Shown one piece after another: positions 16,445 through 24,406 of a DNA stretch of 34,270 bases. Where the stretch lies: contig JAJQEC010000149.1 of NCBI GenBank assembly GCA_021201815.1, positions 9,392-43,661 of the forward strand, given 5' to 3'. Origin of the DNA: Candidatus Azobacteroides sp. (GTDB taxonomy: Bacteria > Bacteroidota > Bacteroidia > Bacteroidales > WRGA01). The notes beneath the pieces were generated by a model, which did no database searches, was not told the origin of the DNA, and was given only the letters and a program-made list of their open reading frames with translations. Position numbers and translations under genes: made by a program. Within the stretch, counting starts at the first letter, position 1. Each line of letters starts with the position of its first letter.

Positions 16445-19400
16445 TTAATAATCCACTTCCAGCATTGCAATTTTATCATTTATGGCTTTCATTTTTTCGT
16501 CATGGAGTACCTTTTTATATTCAATTGGCATCACTTTAATAAAATATTGCAGGGCATTGCTCCAGTCATTTAGTATGCGCAGGGCAAGTGGACTTTGTGT
16601 ATAATGGTAATGCGCGGAAATAAGCCGGTGCAATTCCTGTTCATCCGCTTTATCTTCGATGAGGGTTAATTCCACCATTTCCATGTTACAGAAATAGTCG
16701 AATGTACGGTCTTCATCAAACACATAGGCAATACCGCCACTCATACCTGCTGCAAAGTTTTTGCCGGTGTTTCCCAGCACTACGGTCCGGCCACCTGTCA
16801 TATATTCACAACAGTGATCCCCTACTCCTTCGACTACGGCAATCGCGCCACTATTCCGGACGCAGAAACGTTCACCGACGCGACCATTGATATAGACTTC
16901 CCCGAAAGTGGCTCCGTATAATAACGTATTTCCTGCAATGATATTCTTTTCCGGTTGAAAAATATGTCCTTTCGGAGGCACTACGGCAATACACCCGCCG
17001 GAAAGGCCTTTTCCGAGATAGTCATTGGCTTCTCCTTCCAGACGGAAAGAGATACCTGCCGCAAGGAATGCTCCGAAACTTTGTCCGGCAGAACCTCTGA
17101 AGTTTACATTAATAGTATCTGTGTGCAATCCGATATTACCGTATTGTTTAGCAACCTCACCCGAAAGCATGGCCCCGGCCGAACGATCCGTATTGCCAAT
17201 CGCCACATCCATCTGTACGGGAAGTGCTTTTTCCAGTGCGGAAGTTGCTTTGCGGATCAATGTTCTGTCAAGGACATCTTTTATTTTGTGTTCCTGCGGT
17301 TTTTCCCAACGGATGGCATGCGTGTTGTTTTCCGGGAAATACAATAATTTTGAAAGGTCTACTTTATTTATTTTCGGATTGTTTGTTTCAAATGTACGTG
17401 CTTCCAGTAAATCGGCACGTCCGATAATTTCATCCAGGCTTTTTACTCCCATTTCCGCAAGATGTTCCCGTACTTCCTGAGCCAGAAAAGTAAAGAAGTT
17501 AACCAGGTAATCATGATTTCCCTTGAACCGTTTCCGTAATTCCTCGTTCTGGGTTGCCACTCCGACCGGACAGGTATTCAGGTGACATTTACGCATCATC
17601 ACACATCCCAGTACAATCAGGGCACTTGTGGCAAATCCGTATTCTTCGGCCCCTAATAAAGCGGAGACGATAATATCTTTTCCCGTTTTCAACTGGCCGT
17701 CAGTCTGCAGCCGTACAAATCCCCGGAGGTTATTCATTACCAGTGTCTGTTGTGTTTCTGCCAGCCCAAGTTCTCCGGATATACCGGCATGTTTAATGGA
17801 ACTTACCGGACTTGCACCTGTACCTCCCTCACTTCCACTGATCAGGATCAAGTCGGCTTTTGCTTTTGCTACTCCGGCAGCAATGGTACCCACTCCGCTT
17901 TCCGCTACCAGTTTCACACTAATGGTAGCTATCGGGTTAATATTTTTCAGGTCAAAGATGAGTTGTGCCAGGTCTTCGATAGAATAAATATCATGGTGCG
18001 GAGGCGGAGAAATAAGAGAAATTCCCGGGATGGAATGGCGGGTAGCCGCAATGATTTTATCTACTTTATAACCGGGCAATTGTCCACCTTCACCGGGTTT
18101 TGCTCCCTGTGCGATTTTAATCTGTAACTCATCCGCATTGACTAGGTATTCTGCAGTCACACCGAAACGTCCGGATGCAATCTGTTTAATCGCGCTCCGG
18201 CGATTTAATCCGTCCTCTCCTACTTTAAAACGGGAAGGGTCTTCCCCTCCTTCTCCGGTATTGCTCTTTCCGTGAAGAATATTCAATGCGATAGCCAATG
18301 CTTCATGCGCTTCCCGGCTGATGGAACCATAGGACATGGCGCCGGTAACAAAACGTTTTGTAATAGCTTCCACAGGTTCTACTTCGGAGATATCAATGGC
18401 ATTTCCTTTTTTATAGGTTAAGAAATCCCGCAGGAATATCGGTGATTCTTTGTCATCCGATTCATGGGTGAATTCTTTAAATAGTTCATAATTTCCTGTC
18501 TTGGTGGAAATCTGTAATTTAGAGATGGTAACCGGATTCCAGGCATGCGCTTCTCCGTTTTTGCGGTAACTGTAAATACCGTAATTCGGAAGCGGTTCGT
18601 TTTCTCCGTAAAACCCATCGCAATGAGCTGTTAATGCTTCCCTGGTAATATCATCCATATCAATTCCACCAATGGAAGAACTCACACCCCGGAAATATTT
18701 CTCCAATACCTCTTTGTTAATACCTACCGCTTCAAAAATCTGTGCGCCCCGGTAGCTTCTTAAGGTAGAAATACCCATTTTAGAAAGCACTTTCAATAAC
18801 CCTTTGTTGATGGATTTGATATAATTTTTTTCTGCCGTATGGAAATCTAATTGTATCTGATGTTTCTTTACAAGTTCATCCAGTATGGCAAATGCCATAT
18901 AAGGGTTTACACCGCTGGCTCCGAAACCGAATAACAGGGCAAAGTGCATCACTTCCCGGGCTTCTGCTGTTTCTACGATAATAGCAGTCTGCATTCTTTT
19001 GCGTTTCTCAATCAGGGAATGGTGAACCGCAGAGAGTGCGAGCAGGGACGGGATTGCAGCCAGTTCTTTTGTGACGCCACGGTCACTCAGGATAATATAA
19101 CTATACCCCTCATCTACTGCTTTTTCTGCTTTCCGGCATATTTCGCTGATAGCCTCTTCCATGCCTTTTGTTCCTTTTTCCGCTTCAAACAGGATAGGAA
19201 TGCTTACGGTACGGAATCCTTTATAGGCTAGGTGCTTTAGAATGTCCAAATCCTGGTTGTTAATAATCGGGCTCTGGAGCTTTACCATTTTGCAGGCTTC
19301 CGGCGAATCTTCCAGGATATTATTTACCTGACATCCGATATATAAGGATAAGCTCATGACCAGCTCTTCCCGGATCGGGTCAATCGGTGGATTGGTTACC

Positions 19401-20935
19401 TGGGCAAACAACTGGCGGAAGTAGTTGAATAAACGCTGTGGTTTGTCGGAAAGAACTGCCAAAGGGGTATCATTTCCCATTGAGTTAATCGGTTCCTTTC
19501 CGCTTTCTGCCATGGAAGTAATAATCTTTTCAATCTCTTCCTTGTTATAACCGAATGCCTTTAAATAAGTATCATATTGATCTACTGTATTTTTAACACT
19601 ACGACCTGAAGTAATATTCGAAAGGATAATCCGGTTTTTTTCCAGCCATTCCCGGTACGGATGTTCTTCGGTCAGTTCTTTTTTCAATTCGGGATCGTAA
19701 AATACTTTTCCTTCCTGTGTATCAATCATCAGCATTTTACCGGGCTGCAGCCGTCCCTTTTCTTTGATTTCAGAAGCTTCGAAGGGCAATACACCGGCTT
19801 CGGAAGCAACCACCATAATATCTCCTTTTGTAATCAGGTAACGTGCAGGACGTAATCCGTTACGGTCCAACATCCCACCGGCATACCGTCCGTCAGAAAA
19901 TAATAAGGTAGCAGGTCCGTCCCAGGGTTCCATAATTAAACTCTGGTATTCATAAAATGCTTTCAGATCATCCGGGATCGGGTTTTTGTCATTCCAGCTT
20001 TCCGGTACCAGCATTGCCAATGCATGGGGAAGGCTTTTTCCGGACATGACCAGATACTCCAGCGCATTATCCAGCGAGGCACTATCACTCATTCCGGGTT
20101 GTATAATAGGGAAGATTTCATTTACATCTCCCAGCAACGGAGCCTGTAAAATACTTTCCCGTGCTTCCATCCAGAAGCGGTTTCCTCGTATCGTATTGAT
20201 TTCCCCGTTATGAGCAACCATCCGGAAAGGCTGTGCCAGATCCCAAGAAGGAAATGTGTTCGTACTGAAACGGGAATGTACCAATGCCAGCCCACTGGTG
20301 AAATAAGGATTGGTTAAGTCCGAATAATAATCCCTGAGTTGAGTAGAGGTCAGCATTCCCTTATAAACAATACTTTTTGTTGATAAGCTGGGAATATAGA
20401 ACAACTTCTTGTCGGTAAGGGGAAGGCCGGATATGGCTTTTTCTATTTTCTTTCTTACAATATAAAGTTTTCTTTCCAGGTCTTCCTGTCCTTCTTCTCC
20501 GATAACAAATATCTGTTTTATAAAAGGCTCGTTGGCTCTGGATATTTCTCCCAGAATATCACTATTTACAGGAACATCCCTGTCGGACAATAAAGTCAGG
20601 TCATTGTCTATCAGTGTTCTTTGCAATAGTGAAAGACAGACTTCTCTTTCTGACTCGTCTTTGGGTAAGAACACAAGCCCGGTGCCATACCTGCCCTTTT
20701 CAGGTACCGGAATACCCTGAAGCAATATAAACTCATGGGGAACCTGAACAAGAATCCCGGCTCCGTCTCCGGTTTTATTATCTGCACTTTCCGCTCCACG
20801 ATGCAGCATATTTTCCAATACCTGCAATCCTTTTTCGACGATCTCGTGTGATTTGTTGCCGTGAATATCAGCTAACAAACCCACTCCACAAGCATCGTGC
20901 TCGTACTCCGGAGAATATAAACCCTGTCGATCCAT
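16445..20935 (-). CDS. gltB: Glutamate synthase large subunit
   Basis: A 1,496-residue ferredoxin/NADPH-type GOGAT large subunit that makes two glutamates from glutamine and 2-oxoglutarate. An N-terminal class II glutamine amidotransferase domain starts at the catalytic Cys16 (EYEHDACGVGLLADIHG), exposed after removal of a 15-residue propeptide. The synthase domain contains the [3Fe-4S] cysteines in CVMMRKCHLNTCPVGVATQ and the FMN-binding segment around KPGEGGQLPGYKV. The C-terminal GXGXG beta-helix is visible as GGCIAVVPPKG and YMTGGRTVVLGNTGKNFAAG. Length and order are normal. gltD follows. Confidence 0.97.
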   Translation of the reverse strand: MDRQGLYSPEYEHDACGVGLLADIHGNKSHEIVEKGLQVLENMLHRGAESADNKTGDGAGILVQVPHEFILLQGIPVPEKGRYGTGLVFLPKDESEREVCLSLLQRTLIDNDLTLLSDRDVPVNSDILGEISRANEPFIKQIFVIGEEGQEDLERKLYIVRKKIEKAISGLPLTDKKLFYIPSLSTKSIVYKGMLTSTQLRDYYSDLTNPYFTSGLALVHSRFSTNTFPSWDLAQPFRMVAHNGEINTIRGNRFWMEARESILQAPLLGDVNEIFPIIQPGMSDSASLDNALEYLVMSGKSLPHALAMLVPESWNDKNPIPDDLKAFYEYQSLIMEPWDGPATLLFSDGRYAGGMLDRNGLRPARYLITKGDIMVVASEAGVLPFEASEIKEKGRLQPGKMLMIDTQEGKVFYDPELKKELTEEHPYREWLEKNRIILSNITSGRSVKNTVDQYDTYLKAFGYNKEEIEKIITSMAESGKEPINSMGNDTPLAVLSDKPQRLFNYFRQLFAQVTNPPIDPIREELVMSLSLYIGCQVNNILEDSPEACKMVKLQSPIINNQDLDILKHLAYKGFRTVSIPILFEAEKGTKGMEEAISEICRKAEKAVDEGYSYIILSDRGVTKELAAIPSLLALSAVHHSLIEKRKRMQTAIIVETAEAREVMHFALLFGFGASGVNPYMAFAILDELVKKHQIQLDFHTAEKNYIKSINKGLLKVLSKMGISTLRSYRGAQIFEAVGINKEVLEKYFRGVSSSIGGIDMDDITREALTAHCDGFYGENEPLPNYGIYSYRKNGEAHAWNPVTISKLQISTKTGNYELFKEFTHESDDKESPIFLRDFLTYKKGNAIDISEVEPVEAITKRFVTGAMSYGSISREAHEALAIALNILHGKSNTGEGGEDPSRFKVGEDGLNRRSAIKQIASGRFGVTAEYLVNADELQIKIAQGAKPGEGGQLPGYKVDKIIAATRHSIPGISLISPPPHHDIYSIEDLAQLIFDLKNINPIATISVKLVAESGVGTIAAGVAKAKADLILISGSEGGTGASPVSSIKHAGISGELGLAETQQTLVMNNLRGFVRLQTDGQLKTGKDIIVSALLGAEEYGFATSALIVLGCVMMRKCHLNTCPVGVATQNEELRKRFKGNHDYLVNFFTFLAQEVREHLAEMGVKSLDEIIGRADLLEARTFETNNPKINKVDLSKLLYFPENNTHAIRWEKPQEHKIKDVLDRTLIRKATSALEKALPVQMDVAIGNTDRSAGAMLSGEVAKQYGNIGLHTDTINVNFRGSAGQSFGAFLAAGISFRLEGEANDYLGKGLSGGCIAVVPPKGHIFQPEKNIIAGNTLLYGATFGEVYINGRVGERFCVRNSGAIAVVEGVGDHCCEYMTGGRTVVLGNTGKNFAAGMSGGIAYVFDEDRTFDYFCNMEMVELTLIEDKADEQELHRLISAHYHYTQSPLALRILNDWSNALQYFIKVMPIEYKKVLHDEKMKAINDKIAMLEVDY

Positions 20936-21298
20936 TCTTCTATAATTTACAATTTAACAATCTACCGTTTAAACCGGATGTTTTCATTCTCTATTCTCTA
21001 TTCTTTATTCAATTTCAAAAATCTTTTACGTATTTATTCCGGTTAACAGAAAAATAGAAAGTATCATACGGGATAAATACGCTCCTGACTTTTGTCATTA
21101 GAAAAAAGAAAGCTAAAAACTTATTTATCTACCTTTTTTCTAATTATTGGGCAAAAATAATATTTATTTTCCATATAAAAGCTATTTTTTATAATAAAAT
21201 GATGTTTTAATATTGTTTTTTGTGATATTTTGGTAATATTTCCGTATTTTACTATGTTTTTTATTATTTCTAAAGAAAAAAACGATTGTATAAGAGAA
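20936..21298 (-). other. gltB leader and promoter region
   Basis: A 363-bp gene-free stretch. A minus-strand -7 match TATTTTTG is at 21,159-21,152, without a clear -33 element, so transcription could start near 21,145. Exactly there begins a perfect 12-bp inverted repeat (arms 21,133-21,144 and 21,097-21,108, 24-base loop), which would cap the transcript with a stem-loop. The remaining leader of about 160 bases has ATTCTCT heptamer repeats at 20,985-21,010. Confidence 0.45.
21152..21159 (-). promoter_or_regulatory. Putative -7 promoter element of gltB
   Basis: Minus-strand TATTTTTG fits TAnnTTTG. There is no TTTG 19-21 bp upstream, so it may depend on an activator or may not be the true promoter. 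Confidence 0.4.
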
Positions 21299-21499
21299 TC
21301 ATGTGCTGAGGCAGCACGGCTAGTTATGTGTCGCTGCTACGCGGCTTTGGGGATACTGTTGTCAACCAGCGTTCGGCATAGCTGATATGCGAATGAAAGA
21401 ATAAAATACTGTGGGAATATATTATTATATGTATGGATATTTCACCGGCAAGCCACGGAGTGGCGCCATATTATTAGCCGTGAGGCTTCAGCCCACGGC
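21299..21499 (-). repeat. Multi-hairpin repeat, copy B (inverted relative to copy A)
   Basis: About 201 bp, alignable to the reverse complement of copy A at both ends (roughly 100 bp on one side and 45 bp on the other), while the AT-rich middle of about 60 bp is not conserved. Stems are kept despite base changes: GCTGC-TAC-GCGGC here against GCCGC-TAC-GCGGC in copy A, and GCATA..TATGC against GCAT..ATGC. The 21,299 end has a damaged terminal repeat; the 21,499 end is intact (GCTTCAGCCCACGGC). It lies 19 bp after the stop of the small cassette gene and could end its transcript. Confidence 0.8.
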
Positions 21500-21518
21500 G
21501 CTCCTTATAATGATAATA

Positions 21519-21962
21519 TTATTTTAAAGCTAAATTTATATTCTTTTTTAAATTATGTACATATCCCCAACGAGGAAGTTTACTGAAATCAATAAGAAAG
21601 GGATTATAATCGGGATCTATATCTATCAATTTATCTCCATGATATTCTATGACTATCCAATTAAATAAAAGACCATTAAACTTATACTCTTCACTTACAT
21701 CTTCCCCAACTTTTACTATAAGTGTGTGATTTATTGGGCTTACAATTAAAGAATATTTATGATAAAAATGAATACCTTCATTTAGAATAAATTTATCCAG
21801 AACTTTTTTATTGTCAATGTAAACTTCTATTTGGGCAATATCTAATGAAGTATTACTTATTTCCAGCATTAAATTTCCTTTATTACTAAAGATAAAATAA
21901 AATTGGAAGAGAAGAAATACTATAAATAATCCAATTGCTATTTTTACTATTTTTTTTCTCAT
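21519..21962 (-). CDS. Small membrane-anchored protein, third gene of accessory cassette
   Basis: A 147-residue protein with an N-terminal membrane helix (about 7-26, IAIGLFIVFLLFQFYFIF) and a beta-strand-rich domain of about 115 residues outside it (for example NLMLEISNTSLDIAQIEVYI, SLIVSPINHTLIVKV, LLFNWIVIEYHGDKL). No family is recognised. Its ATG lies 5 bp after the stop of the metzincin gene, so the two are tightly coupled. Position directly after a toxin-like or protease gene suggests an immunity, inhibitor or tethering role, but this is inference from gene order only. AT-rich codon use is stronger than in the housekeeping neighbours. Confidence 0.75.
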   Translation of the reverse strand: MRKKIVKIAIGLFIVFLLFQFYFIFSNKGNLMLEISNTSLDIAQIEVYIDNKKVLDKFILNEGIHFYHKYSLIVSPINHTLIVKVGEDVSEEYKFNGLLFNWIVIEYHGDKLIDIDPDYNPFLIDFSKLPRWGYVHNLKKNINLALK

Positions 21963-21967
21963 GTCTT

Positions 21968-23023
21968 TTAGTAATTGATATATCTTGAACCAATAACACC
22001 TCTATTAGGCTTTTTTATATACCCTGCCCGCCTTGTTCCGGGTATAATTCCCGGTACACTTTCCCAATTCCTGCCCTGATTAAGATTTGCTTTATTATTA
22101 TGAATCGCCTTTAATTGATCGGAACTAATATCCGTTGAAAAAGTAAAAAAAGAATTACGAAATGCAGTTTTCATTAATCCTTTACTGGAATGTTCCAATC
22201 CTGCTAAATGTCCGAATTCATGGCTGGCGGTAGCTGGTCCCAGGTTTCCATAGCTGGTATCCCATGGGCCACTGAAATAATCCGCATCAATAAAAGCTAC
22301 CATACCCCCTAGTTGATTTGCCACTCCGTTCGGACTTTGTCCATTGTAAGAAGAAATATCCGCCAATACAAATAAATGGTCATTTTCTGCTACTTCATTC
22401 ATACTCCCCGCAACCGTCAGATTGGCATTTGTAATAAATGAAATACCATCCACATCACCGGAAAAAGAGGCTTCCAACTGTGAAATAATACGGTTCGTAG
22501 CAGCCTGAACATCTATTTTTCCGTTTTTTGATATATTCAGTACCTTACCTGTTACATTCATGGTTACTCCAGTCAGGTTGTATCCTCCGTTCTCGTTTAT
22601 TACATAGTTGCCATCTTTGTCTTTTTCATATTCATAACTGAAAGCAATCTCCCTCCCATCAGGATCTATAAACCGTACCGGATTATTTGCGCAGTATGCA
22701 TACGGACTAATAGAATAATACTTCTCTGCCATCGGGTCCATCGTCATGAACTTCTTCTCATCCGGCAACAATTCTACGGCACTGACAACATTATTAGCGG
22801 CATCCAGAAACTGTATCACACCGCTCTCTTTTTCTATTTCCAGGTATCTGACGATACTTTCCGGATCGTTATTTTCCAGCCGGTAGGAAACACGTTGCAT
22901 TTCCAGCATAGGTATTTCCTGATATTCCGGAACAAAAGCATCAAACGGTGTCTGTGCCTGGATGCTGCCTGCTATAAATGGTACCAGGAGAAGTATTTGC
23001 CGTATAAATATAATTGATTTCAT
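21968..23023 (-). CDS. Secreted mini-RHS protein with metzincin-type zinc protease domain
   Basis: A 351-residue protein with a signal peptide (about 1-23, ending SIQA-Q). Residues 24-92 are of unknown fold. Residues 93-123 are the C-terminal tip of an RHS core (DPMAEKYYSISPYAYCANNP then FIDPDG), the point where polymorphic toxins carry their variable domain. Residues 124-351 form that domain, with HEFGHLAGLEH at 268-278, an exact HExxHxxGxxH zinc site (H268, H272, H278; E269 catalytic), and a Met-turn candidate at Met284 (GLM). The large RHS shell repeats are missing. The family suggests an exported peptidase; the substrate is unknown. It lies between a transglutaminase-like gene (10 bp) and a small anchored protein (5 bp). 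Confidence 0.8.
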   Translation of the reverse strand: MKSIIFIRQILLLVPFIAGSIQAQTPFDAFVPEYQEIPMLEMQRVSYRLENNDPESIVRYLEIEKESGVIQFLDAANNVVSAVELLPDEKKFMTMDPMAEKYYSISPYAYCANNPVRFIDPDGREIAFSYEYEKDKDGNYVINENGGYNLTGVTMNVTGKVLNISKNGKIDVQAATNRIISQLEASFSGDVDGISFITNANLTVAGSMNEVAENDHLFVLADISSYNGQSPNGVANQLGGMVAFIDADYFSGPWDTSYGNLGPATASHEFGHLAGLEHSSKGLMKTAFRNSFFTFSTDISSDQLKAIHNNKANLNQGRNWESVPGIIPGTRRAGYIKKPNRGVIGSRYINY

Positions 23024-23033
23024 AATATATATT

Positions 23034-24098
23034 TTATTGGTTTGCTCTTTCTCTTAGTTTTCTTGCTTCGTTCATATTTTCCGTATACTTCTCCAGGCTC
23101 AACCGGCTGTAGCCCAATTCCTCCAGATAAGCAATGGCTTCCAACCACTCTGTGTGCATGGCTTCCAAATGAGGATATCCGGCAAGAAGGTGGTATTGGC
23201 GGGTAGGAATTCCATAAGGGAGCATAGCTTCTTCCAGTCGGTACTGCATATCATAAATCCGGTACAACTGCAAATAGCTTACCGGGTAATATTTCAGCCC
23301 CACTGCCAGGCATTTCCTTACAAACTCATCCGAAATGCTTCCGGTTTTCCGGTCGTAATAGGAAAGCATATCCGTAATGCACATGGCTACCGACTCCACA
23401 TCCGAAAGCCCTTTCATAAACAAACCGCTTTGTACCGCTGCTTCTGACACATTAAAGGCCTCCATCAGGAAACTGCTGCGGGAGAAAGAACCTGTGGTCA
23501 GTTCCAGATTCCACCAGTTGCCATTTTCATCCCGGTGCTTTACATACACATGCATGGGTACAATAGCCAGCAAAGCTTCTGCTCCTAATTCATCCGCTAA
23601 TATTTTATAAAGGATCGGCAAAGAATGACAATTTCCTATTCCGGTTTTCAGCAATTTGCTTACTTTTCCTTCCGCGGGATCTTCTCTGTCAAAAAGGCTT
23701 TCAAAGTCGTAGCGGTAAGGACGGAAACCATTCTCCGGAATCGTGTCACACATAAAACTAAATATAGCCCAGTTGCCACAGGTTTTATATTGTTGTAATC
23801 CTTTATCCACAATCATCTGACGGAGAATGGGGACAATGCGCCGGATTTCCCCGTCAAACTCTTCCCAGCTTAACTGACCATCGAAAAAAGCATTTTCCAC
23901 CAAAAATACAGCCCGTTTAAAACTCAGGGAATCTTTTCCGGTAAGCATCGCCTCTATTTCATTAATAGCTTCATCAAAATAATTCCGGTTTTCCGGGACA
24001 GAAGAAAAAACCATTTCACAGGAAATAAAAAAGAACAGGAAGCATACCCATAAGGCGAATCGTTGTTTTTGCAGTATTCTTATCCGGATTTTTTTCAT
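23034..24098 (-). CDS. Transglutaminase-like (papain-fold) lipoprotein, first gene of accessory cassette
   Basis: A 354-residue protein with an N-terminal signal whose end, FFFISC, fits a lipobox with Cys27 as the lipid-bearing residue. The core looks like a transglutaminase-like cysteine peptidase: Cys157 in GIGNCHSLPILYKILADELG, His183 in PMHVYVKH and a polar third residue in NLELTTG (197-203). The Cys-His spacing and the HVYV pattern are typical of SirB1/transglutaminase-core proteins. The C-terminal third is helical. The frame extends 16 codons to another ATG at 24,146, but the shorter form gives a normal signal peptide. Its own promoter is at 24,172-24,202. The role is unknown; acting on the neighbouring exported protein is one possibility. 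Confidence 0.75.
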   Translation of the reverse strand: MKKIRIRILQKQRFALWVCFLFFFISCEMVFSSVPENRNYFDEAINEIEAMLTGKDSLSFKRAVFLVENAFFDGQLSWEEFDGEIRRIVPILRQMIVDKGLQQYKTCGNWAIFSFMCDTIPENGFRPYRYDFESLFDREDPAEGKVSKLLKTGIGNCHSLPILYKILADELGAEALLAIVPMHVYVKHRDENGNWWNLELTTGSFSRSSFLMEAFNVSEAAVQSGLFMKGLSDVESVAMCITDMLSYYDRKTGSISDEFVRKCLAVGLKYYPVSYLQLYRIYDMQYRLEEAMLPYGIPTRQYHLLAGYPHLEAMHTEWLEAIAYLEELGYSRLSLEKYTENMNEARKLRERANQ

Positions 24099-24171
24099 GT
24101 GTGATTTTATTTTTGAATAAATAAAAAGAAAGAATGATCTTGTCATTCTATGTGAAACGTGTCTTTATTTA

Positions 24172-24202
24172 CAAATGTAAAATATTTTTATATATTAACA
24201 AA
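24172..24202 (-). promoter_or_regulatory. Promoter of the three-gene accessory cassette
   Basis: On the minus strand, TTTG (24,202-24,199), 19 bp, then TACATTTG (24,179-24,172): a full Bacteroidetes consensus promoter. Start of transcription is expected near 24,165. It shows the cassette is expressed independently of glnN, whose terminator lies just upstream. Confidence 0.65.
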
Positions 24203-24321
24203 AAATAAACATACATTTTATAAAAAACAAAAATATATGTCCGGAAACTGAATATGTGCCAAACCGAAAACAGACAGATTACGCTTTTTTATTAAACAGA
24301 TCGCATGGGTCAAAGCCAATA

Positions 24322-24365
24322 AAAAACGGGTTTACCAGAAGAAATTCTCCGGCAAACCCGTTTTT
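24322..24365 (-). terminator. Intrinsic terminator of glnN
   Basis: A 12-bp perfect stem (AAAAACGGGTTT at 24,322-24,333; AAACCCGTTTTT at 24,354-24,365), with further pairing in the loop and a T-run on the minus strand. It lies 41 bp after the glnN stop and separates it from the cassette. Confidence 0.8.
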
Positions 24366-24406
24366 ATTATATTTCCATTTCCTATAAAAGGAACTGAAAA
24401 AAGTTA

